A stretch of 64,000 nucleotides of DNA from Klebsormidium nitens. Taxonomy: Eukaryota; Streptophyta; Klebsormidiophyceae; Klebsormidiales; Klebsormidiaceae. The notes under the pieces were generated by a model that ran no database searches, was not told the DNA's origin, and was given only the letters and a program-made list of their open reading frames with translations. The stretch lies in contig DF237120.1 in NCBI GenBank assembly GCA_000708835.1, positions 97,963 through 161,962 on the forward strand, given 5' to 3'. Below are positions 24,201 through 33,600 of this stretch, piece by piece (position 1 is the stretch's first letter; each line of letters opens with the position of its first letter). Both the position numbers and the translations under genes were made by a program.

Positions 24201-27048
24201 AAGCAGCGATCTGAGCGGATTCTGTGCACGCTCATTTGCCTCGGGTGTCTCCTAAGCCGCTTGTTCGCGCTTGTGGCTAATCTTGAGTCAGCTGGTACGA
24301 TCAAGGCCGTTTCCGTTCAAATGTCGAGCTTTCGTTATTCCATGGAGCGCGAATGGCCGTCCGGGATATTGAACGCGCAGATGTACTTACTGATGCTTTA
24401 ACATCGTCGGAAGCTACGATTTGTAGGACACCTGAGCTTGGAGTGCCTCTTCCGAATGAAGCTTGCTAAACGGTTACATTGCGAAACGGTCTGCATTGCG
24501 GAAAAAGGGCCCGCCTTCGGCAAGGGGCGCGTGCTTTGTATCTCGATCTGGGCGTTTTGATGACCTTTGGATCTACTCACTCGTGTTGGAGGGCGTCCGG
24601 TTGCCGCGCTCACGCGCGCGCGCTTTCAAGACTTGCTTGGTGCCCATTTTTCGGCGATGTGCCTTAGCAGGTTAGTAGGGATTCATCCGTAAAATCAATC
24701 TGGATCATTGATGCCAAGGGCTGTATGGTTGACCTTGTAATGAGTAGGGCTTACGGTTGGTAAGTAGACTGAGGGAGGGTGATTCCAAGTTGTCAGTTGT
24801 AATGTAATTTTGAATAGATCTCCCTCAACATTTTCTGGAAGTCGTTCTGTGCTGCTGAGTAGCCCACAAGCCGGACCTACATTAAGCAGGGTTCTTGGCA
24901 TGCCAACATTGTCATCCTGCCCTTGATGGCAAGAAACGGCATGAATCTGTCACCCGAAATACCTTTTTTTGAATTTTTTGAAGATTCCGCCGTTGCTTTG
25001 TACTGCTGGCAATGACTGTAAGTGAAGAGGCTGAGTAAAGAAGCGGTTCTTGGACCTCGCATTCACGCTCGGATGCCACTTGAAAACAAGGGGCACTTGT
25101 GGCTGTACGATGCTGACTTCGGAGCCTAGTATCAACAATTCTCATGCTGACTAGGAATGCTTGCCTTTCCGTCCTGCTCCTGCTCATAGCGTCCAAAGCC
25201 AGGTAGCCGGCTCCAAATTGAAGCATCTTGGATGTTTAGCCTGGATTGCATCACGATGCGAAGCCTTTGAGAATGCTTCGTGATCCTCAGGGCGGTCTTT
25301 TGGGAACGACGCTCAAATTTAGTATCGCTCTCAAGGGCGTCTCGGAAGCACCAAGCCCCTTGATTTGGGCTCTCTCCAAAGAGAGAGCAAATGTTGTTTG
25401 TCTCTATTGAGGCCGCAATCCGAGTCAATGTTGCAGGACTCGCTAAGCGGTACCTTTCTGGCCGGCCGTGATATTCAAGTTCTGAGCAGCTTTGGTCTGC
25501 TCACAATTAGTCCATTGCAATTTGAAGCCACGCGCCTCAACACTGCACAAATGCTGTACAGTTTCCAGCATCATCCGTTACTTCGCTTTAAAATTAAATT
25601 GTAGACTCAGGCCAGCCCTGATCGCCAGCATAAGATCGAAGGTAGGCGATACAGCGTTGCTCAGAATGGGTCCTATATCGGCAGAATGTTTAAGACACCC
25701 TACGAATGCAATTCGACTTGAGATAGAAGGTTAGCGGTTCAAGCCGAAGTGTATACTTGGAGTCAACAGTTTGGTTATTGCACCGGGTCTTGGGCGGCCG
25801 ATACGTGTGCTGTTTCTGAGAAGATCGTGCGTGCTCATTGGCCAGGTGTCTGACGCCGCATCACGGCATACTTGTGTTTCATGCATATCCATCTCGTCTC
25901 TTGTCTTCCTGTTTATCTTGCACAATCTAAGCCCTCATCGTCAAGATCGCGTTTTCCCTTTCGGTCTCTCCGTTCTAGTCAACGATTCTGCATCTCCGAG
26001 TCGTACGGCAAGGCACATCGGCTCTCTTTTGTGGTATTCGTTTGTTCGATCAAGCCGTGAAGAAGTTTGTTGCAACTGGTCACAGCTGGCCGTGACGATT
26101 GATGGTTTGTTGTTTGCTCAGGATCGTTTTGAAATTCGAAGCGTCCGATGCCGAAGTTTTACAATCTCAATAGATGGGTCTTCTCTTTCATCTTTCCAGC
26201 GCCGTGTCGACTGGCTCTGAGATGGGAGTTCTCCCGGTCTTGTCGTTAACGCAACTCCTGGTTCACAGTCCCCAATCGGTAGAGCCCTGCCCCTAGATCT
26301 TCCACACATTGCTGGAATTTGTGAGCTTAACTTTCTTAGATTTTCATTCTTGAGGCTCGTCTTGTGTTGTTTCTGCAAATCTACCGCAGTGAAATTGAGG
26401 CCTGGGCATCTTAGCGTAACTCTGAGAAGTCTGCAAAATACGTCTTCAAGAGCACCTTTACAAGCACTCTCGCGATGGGTTGCTCTTGAAGCTTCCATGG
26501 ACAACGTGCGACCTTGTCGCCCGTGAAACTTCTGCTGTCCAAAAACTTACCATAGTCGCTTTCTTGATAGAGACTTTGGCCGCCAAAGCAACCCGGTATA
26601 TGGCCGTGCTTCATTCTCTATTCAAGTAAACAATTGCTAGGCAAAGCCCGTTCAGTTCCGTTACAGCAGGACAATGTTGATAGCAGGGTGGAAATTGATG
26701 TTCGAAAAATGGCGGCTTTGTGGCCATGATGGTGTTTGGACTCGAGCATATTGCGGCTCGATCATCCACCTTAGACTTTGAAGCCCCGCCTTTTTGTGGA
26801 TGGTGCTATTGTAGCCATTCTGCTCGGATCTGTAGACCTAGGTTTTGGAGGCGAGCAGGCTGTGACGTTCAAACTAAAGAACGGTGAGATTGTACGTGCC
26901 CACGACAAAGATTCCCCTCGACGCGGCTAGCGTGTGGCATTTGCGGTAAAAACGGGCGGCTTGACCTAGGCGTCACGGTGTGCTGGAGACCTGAAATTAG
27001 TTTTGTTTGGTCGCATACATCCTTGATAGGTGGTTTCGTATGTCGTCC
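18281..27048. other. Non-coding stretch with faint repeat echoes
   Basis: No exon, domain or RNA gene recognised in nearly 8.8 kb. Recurrent but very diverged phrases of the type ggccgtgat ... ttgctca ... gaagcc occur at about 21545, 22215, 22875, 25465, 26090 and 26720, suggesting the same or a related repeat in a more advanced state of decay. A perfect 11-bp inverted repeat with a 2-base spacer lies at 20387-20410. A strong acceptor-donor string, ttgcttgcaggtgagcgg, lies around 19813-19830. Confidence 0.5.
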
Positions 27049-27312
27049 TACAGCTGTTTGCGTCAAAGCGGCCATCTCGGCGTCGATCGAAAGTCGTCGG
27101 TCCCTGATCCTGGAGTCGCGAGTCCGGTTCCTGATCGTGAAAGCCTGTGGCAATGTTGACGTCAGCTTTCAAATTCCACCGGAAAGTATGATGTAAAGAT
27201 GACGTCACAGAGCAGCAGGCACCGGATCAGGAACCGGACTCGCGAGTTCAAGATCGGGGACCGACGAATTTCGATCGACGCCGAGATGGCAAGTTTGACG
27301 CAAACAGCTGTA
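27049..27312. mobile_element. MITE-like inverted repeat, about 264 bp
   Basis: The left end begins TACAGCTGTTTGCGTCAAA and the right end is its reverse complement, CAAACAGCTGTA preceded by tttgacg. About 90 bases at each end pair with only a few mismatches, and weaker pairing (around two gacgtca strings) continues inwards. Both ends carry a TA, as expected of a TA target duplication of the Tc1/mariner superfamily, though the TA may simply be part of the terminal repeat. There is no transposase frame. The element is richer in G+C than its surroundings and better preserved than the decayed array, so it is probably a younger insertion. Confidence 0.7.
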
Positions 27313-27398
27313 TTCCTTGACATTCTCAGGCTGTCGAACGGGCTATTTGATTGCGGATGGCGGATTGCGGACTTCTGATTCTGCTTCTGCTTTGCTCG

Positions 27399-27458
27399 TG
27401 CCGCAAGTCAAGATATCAGCGACTTTTCGGATGTCGCTGGATATCTCAACTTGCGGCA
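27399..27458. repeat. Hairpin with 24-26 bp arms
   Basis: The left arm tgccgcaagtcaagatatc and following agcgac pair with the right arm, which reads gtcgctggatatctcaactt and then gcggca; the loop is about 10 bases (ttttcggat). There are about two mismatches. It could be a remnant of a foldback element or a small-RNA precursor; nothing here decides between them. Confidence 0.55.
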
Positions 27459-27459
27459 A

Positions 27460-30400
27460 TGGTGGGCTGTACCACGGGCAGTTTCTCAAGCGCTCAAGCT
27501 TAGTCAGATTTCGGACGCCGCGGTTCTCTGGACGGGCCTTTATGCGGCTCAAAAAAGCGAGCTTTAAAAATCGTTGCATATACCACCAGGCAGCTTGGTT
27601 GATGAGACAAAGTCAGGAACATTTATTCTATGCAAGCTTCCTTGCTTTGATGGGCCTTCTTGCAATCGGAGGCATGGTGCGGCTTGGGTCCACTGCAATT
27701 GTATTTGTTTGTCGACTGCTTTTGAGCATCAGAGTCAGAACCGCGTCTCGCAAGGGAATCATATATGAAATTGTTGTCTTAGACATATGCTTGCGAGCTA
27801 GGTTTGAGAAGACACTTTCACTCGTTTTGTGCTTTGAAGTCTACAGTGAGAGAATTTTGGAGTCTACAATTAGAGATCAAGACATGCTGAATTTGTCGCA
27901 GACCTTCACGTGCATAACGTGCCAGGGCAATCGACATCAGGGCCGGCCCGGCGATACTCGTACTCGTTGATCGCCCTTTTCCTCGTATCACCATCCGATG
28001 ATTGACTCCAGCCGAGAGTAGGTTGTAATTGCATCTCGGTGGTTTCCGAACCTGCTTTAACAGCATGGGCTCTGACGGTTGCTTGCACGAATTTTGGGTG
28101 GGGCGAGCAAATGGCCGCTCACGCTTAGTGCGGTCTTCTGAAGCCGCATCAGGATGTGCTGCCCTGAAGTCGGTCTCAAACAACTCAAACTCTCTCACAG
28201 CCGCCCATAATGGCTGTGGTTACCTGTTCACTTTCGGAGCAATTCCGTACGCCGGTGGGTCAGCGGATGCAGGTTTCACCCTATCCTTTGCTTTTTGAAG
28301 TCCTTTTCGCAAGCGCTGCTTTCAGACTTGTCTGTCGACGACGTTACCTAGACCCTCGTTGCGTGCTGTTTTTCAATCGGCCTACAATAGAGGGTTCCCG
28401 CCGGAGCACGACTTTGTTGCTCACCGCTTTAGAGTTTACGGTGCGAAGTTTTTACTCTTGAACGTTTGAGTTGTCGACCGTGGGCGATCAGGGTTTTTGG
28501 GTTCGATCACCTCATTCCTTCCTGGTTTGTAGTGAGGTCGCTTACCGTGTAGCGCATGTCCGATTTGTATCATCATGCTCGATAAAGATTTCGTGTTGAG
28601 ACGAGCTGTGGATGTTGATTCATGATAGTGACGAGGTTTTCAGGCTCAAACGGCTTTGACGAGTTAGGTACCGGGCAAGCTTTGCGCGCTCAACCTTATT
28701 CAACTTGGACGACAGCAGCTGACGCCGCATGAAACGTCAAGGATCACAGAATGTACCACACGTTTGTCTTTTGTCGCTAACACAAGGTTTTTCTGCCCTC
28801 ACACGTTCTCAGCAGGGTTTTCTACCTTATTATGCACTCGCAGCAAAGTGTCAATGAGCTTGAGCCAATGAGCGATGCTCATTGGACTACACGTCGCGGA
28901 AAGGCTTTGATGACGTGCCAAAGGTCACCGCTGCTACCTGATTTCAGGATTTTACAAGAACGGATTACGAGACAAAGCTGATTCACTCAATTCCCATTGG
29001 AGCTACTTGAGAATGTGGTTGCAAGAACGCTCCCAGGTCCTTACGTGTATGACTTTTCTGGATTCTGATGTTGTGTCGGCCAGCTTTGGTTGGTTTGAAA
29101 AGTTGGATACAAGGTACTCATAGACGAAGCACGGGCTTAACCCTGGATTCGTTCGGCCTTTTTCTCCCTTCCAGTCAGGTTTGCCAGTGCAATGCTTACG
29201 CTTTGACACTTTTCACATCAGGGCAAGTTGACGAGGAGTAGCTTTGGGAGACGCCTGTTGGAAGCCACTTTGGTTGAGCCCCGAGTGGAACTTTGATTGA
29301 CTTGCAGCATTTTAAGGCTTAGGAGCAATCAGAACTAAGCCGATTTTCATAGACTGACAAATCTTTTGACCGCTTCTTTGTGCTCCTCTCGATTCTCCCT
29401 TATGCCGCATGTGTGCAGCATCGCTAAACACTACACGTCAGTAGACACAACCGGTGTCTATAAAAAGCAGAAAACCGACCGAGTTCGCGACTGAATTCTG
29501 CAATCTGTGCATCAAGAGCACTTCGGTAGAACCTGTCAAACGTGCTGCTAAAAGGATTGTTGTCAGACAGAGTACCGACAAATCCTTTGGGCGACATAGG
29601 CTTTGTTTGTACCTGGGCGTTTGTCTCGAGCTGGGGCAATGCTTGGTACTTTTTTGTTGTTATTCATATATCCAAGTCATTGGCACCGTACTCTCGTGAG
29701 GCCTCTTCTTCGTTTCGACGTCTTCACAATGAAGCGTCAATGCACACTTGGTTGTTTGTGGTTCCCTCTATTCGAGCAACGATGCTGAAAAAAGTCAAGC
29801 AAATGCTCCTCGAGAACCAGTTCTGGCCGGCCGCGACGATCAAAACTTTTGAGCGCGTGTACTGACTCAGAAGGGTCCGGTGGAAAAAAAACGTCTGATG
29901 CCGAACGTTCTTAGAAGTGATGTTCACCTGATCAAATTTTCGGCTTCTCTGTCAACCGGTTCTAGAGTCGGAACACTGACCTAACCGTTTCCCGTTTGAT
30001 TCTAGCACTTGGTTCCTTGCGAAACCTTCTCCGCTTTTCCGAAGCTTCGCACTTCTGCATCTGAGTTGATCGTGTGCGAGCTCAACCATGGTTTTGCTAC
30101 GACGTTGGACGACGGTTGTCCTCCTCCCTGTGAGTATCTCCGCGACTAACACCGCTGATCCTGGTGGCTTGGCTCCATTCCAGCCACTTGCTACAGCGTG
30201 TTTTTGCCACCTTTCCATATGCAATGAGTTGCAAACGAACACAACGAATCACTCTTTCAGGTTTATCCGAGATCTCTATGACTCGGATCGCTAGGCGAGC
30301 CGACCGCTTCTGCGTTCTTTGCAATACGCAAAGTGGCGGTGAAGAGAGAGTGTGTGGGCTCAGAACTTGTCCATTTATACACTTGAGGATTGCTCCGATG

Positions 30401-30633
30401 CCGTACCGCTGCCCCTCTCAAAGGGGCATCAATAGGCTTTTTGGCCTCGCTATGCTCTGACAAGCACAAGCTTTGATGGGATTACACCGTCCCCTCTTTT
30501 CGGCTTTGCGACACTCTCGCTTCATCCAGGTCTTGAGTTTTGATAACGCGGGTGGCTGTCCATCCGTGAAGTAAGCTTTTCAAGGCTTTTACCCAGTAGA
30601 AACTTCATCTCAACTGGTGGTTTGACATCTCAG
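27460..30633. other. Stretch upstream of first visible lyase exon
   Basis: I looked here for the missing N-terminal exons of the lyase (a GDGDTGYGN-like metal-binding stretch should be present) and found none. The last bases before 30634 (tgacatctcag) form an acceptor, so at least the right part is intron. The longest open frame, 217 codons at 27317-27970, starts in the MITE border region, has no recognisable domain and is compatible with chance. Confidence 0.5.
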
Positions 30634-33600
30634 GTGTCGCCGAAAGCTTGTGGGCACACGAAGGGTCGACGTGTGGTGTCTCGAGAAGAAGCGGTGCTTC
30701 GGATCCGGGCTGCCGCCGACGCCCGGGACGAGGGCGACCAGGACATAGTCATCGTGGCCCGGACGGACGCTCGGCAAGCAGCCAACCTGGCGGAAGCCAT
30801 ATGGCGAGCGAAAGCGGTGAGGAATATCGTTTTGCTAAGTCGGCCTCTTACCTGCCACTGATTCCGTTCGAGCATGTCCGCCGATATAGCAGGATTGGGC
30901 TGGAACGGGGGACTCAATGTCGGGTTGGTCTACTCTTAGTATAGCCGTCTTGAGAGTGTACTTTTCAAAGACTCAGTCAGCTCAAAGTTCCCTGAACGTT
31001 GGCAATCGACAAGGCTCTGCATGGAGAATAAATCCAGAGCTTGTAACGTCGAACAGCGCTTCGAGTCGTGCTATGGCTTGCGGTTGTTGAGCTTTGCAAT
31101 TCTTGCCAGACAGCCGTGGGATTGCGCTTACGATCAGAAGCTTGAAGCAGAATCTGTTACAATTGCGGCACACAAACTGTTCTTCTGTTCATGATTCTTC
31201 TCAAGCAACAACACCATAACTGAATCGATCTTTGCTGCAGTTTGTGGACCAAGGTGCTGACGTGGTCTTCATCGACGCGCTCGCCTCGAAGGCGGAGATG
31301 CGCGAGTTCTGCCAGGCGCTGCCGGACATCCCAAAAATGGTAAGGTTACCTCAACTGCCAGTGTTCCGAATGATTTCTGCAAAGCCCAGTCCTTGAGATT
31401 TAGTGAAGACCGTGACGTGCACAAATGCGTCAGAATCCTTGTCCGAGGGAACCAGAAGACCTGCGCGTCAGTCGCTAGCTATCTCTTAAGTAGCGCATGT
31501 GCGGCTACTATCAAGCACGCAATGGATCTTCAGAAGACGCCGCAAGCGCACGTCCCGGACCCGCCTTCAAAGACCTATTCCCAATGACAATTAATTTGTC
31601 TTCTGAAGCAGATGAGACTTAATCGTGTTGGCATTCCATCACAAAAGCATGCCATCTTGGTAGGATCATCCTGGGTATGATGCCATTCACTTCTCTTCGG
31701 AAAGACGGAATTTGAGGGACTGAACGAAATGTTTCGCACGATCGAGTCGAGTGGAATACCTTTGTTTTCTGCTCGATGGCGGTTGTCCTAGTCTTCCGAG
31801 CTCCAAATTGTCCTTCTTCCCTGTAAGGGGGGACCATTGGAAAGAACCACAATTAAAGTGCTTCCCTTGCCAACGTTCCATGGACCTTCTTCGCAGGCCA
31901 ACATGCTCGAGGGGGGTGGAAAGTCGCCCATAATGAGCCCCCTGGAGCTGGAGGAGCTGGGTTTCAAGCTGGTGGCGTATCCGCTGTCGCTTCTAGGGGT
32001 GTCCATTCGCGCCATGGAAGACGCGCTCAAGGCCCTGATAACAGGACGCATGCCGCCCCCTTCCCTGGTAAGTTAATTTTCACCCTCGTCGGCTGCGGTC
32101 AGCATGACACTGCGACAAATTCCGGAATTGCGTTTAAGTGCTCTCCCCGTGTACATAATAAGGTTGTTTGGTACCAGATTCTGTTTTGCTTTCGGAAGAC
32201 CCGCTCGGGGCCCTGAGAACGAGGGTGATGCCGCCCCTGTCTCTAGTGACCCTTGCTAAGTGACCTCAGCGTGACTGTCAAAGACTGCCTCTGCGATTTC
32301 GCGGCTCGCCGACTGGTATTGTTTCAGCACGCTCGAGAAAGTCTCTGACCAGAAAAGGAAACCTGCCGGTTTGTTTCGGGCCAGCCGAAAGCATGAGAAA
32401 GGATACAGTTTTGTGGTGCTAGTCACTTCGTTGCCAGAGTCGAATCTTCCAATTCAGAAGCTTATTGTTCTATTGTCGCTGAACGGGCTCAGGACGGTCC
32501 GTAAAGAAAGCCAGAGCTTTCGACAACCTGGGTAATGGAAGGAACGACTCTTCTGCGAGATCCTTTTCCATTTTGGCAACCTCACTCTTTGACAGGACCC
32601 TGCTCCGTCTGCCTACCTCGTCGACTAATCCGTTCTATCCCGCTCAGTCCGGTGATTCCGCTCAAGTTGTATTTGTATTCAGTAGCTTTCCCTTTTCCGT
32701 GTAACATGTCTTGCGGACCCTTCGTAGCTGCCCACGTTCAACGAGATCACAGGAAATCATTTCGCTCGTTCTGCTCATTCTGCTCATTCCTGCTGCCGGC
32801 CAATATATTCTCCCGCTCTCCGCTTCTGACCATATTCCGCGGATCCCTCCGCAGCCACCCACGTTCGACGAGGTCAAGGAAGTTGTTTCGTACATTCCGC
32901 TCGTTCCGCTCATTCCGCGCATTTGGGCTGCCGTCAATCTTTCCTTCTGCTCTCAGTTTCCCGACCACGCCTTACGGACCCCTCCGCAGCTGCCCACATG
33001 CGACGAGGTCAAGGATCACATGCCGCTCATTCCGGTCGTTGTGGTCATTTCGCTTCCGGTCTCCGTGAGTCATCCTGTTTTCCGGATTCCTTTGCAGCTG
33101 CCCACGTTTGACGAGGTCAAGGAGGTCGTCGGCTTCAACGAGTACTACAAAGAAGAGGAGCGCTACGCATCGTTACCGCCGCCAAAACCTCGCTCTAGTT
33201 CCCGGTCGGCGGCATCCCGCCCGGTAGACAAACCGTCTTCTCGCGAACCAACGGTTGCCGTTGAATCGAAAACGGGCGGTTCAGATCAGCCCAACACGGA
33301 GGCTTCTCGTCCATCAATGGGAACCGTCGATCAGAAATCGAGCGGTCCAGATCAACCAAAAACGGAGGCCCCAAAATCGAAACCGAAAGCCGCTTGGGCA
33401 GGACCCCCGCCTCCGTCCGCTGACGAGATCGCGAAGCGGAGAACGGAATGGGGGCTGGGCTCTTCTCCCGGTTCTAGTTCGTCATCGCCTCAGTCGACTG
33501 CTCAAGCATCGGAGAAACCGGTCAGCAAAAGTACAGAAGTCGTCAGTCCCGGGGTTAGAACTACAGGGGACGAAGAGGAGGGAGCTCCGGCGGGTTCTCG

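Noticed and set aside
27317-27970. 217-codon plus-strand frame, longest in the left half
   Set aside because: No recognisable domain, begins at the edge of a foldback element, spans a hairpin, and such a length can arise by chance in 30 kb read in six frames.
32711-33097. Treating the whole 371-codon frame 32711-33826 as one coding exon
   Set aside because: The part before 33098 is made of repeated intron-end/exon-start copies and pyrimidine-rich short repeats, and family conservation begins exactly at the 33098 acceptor.
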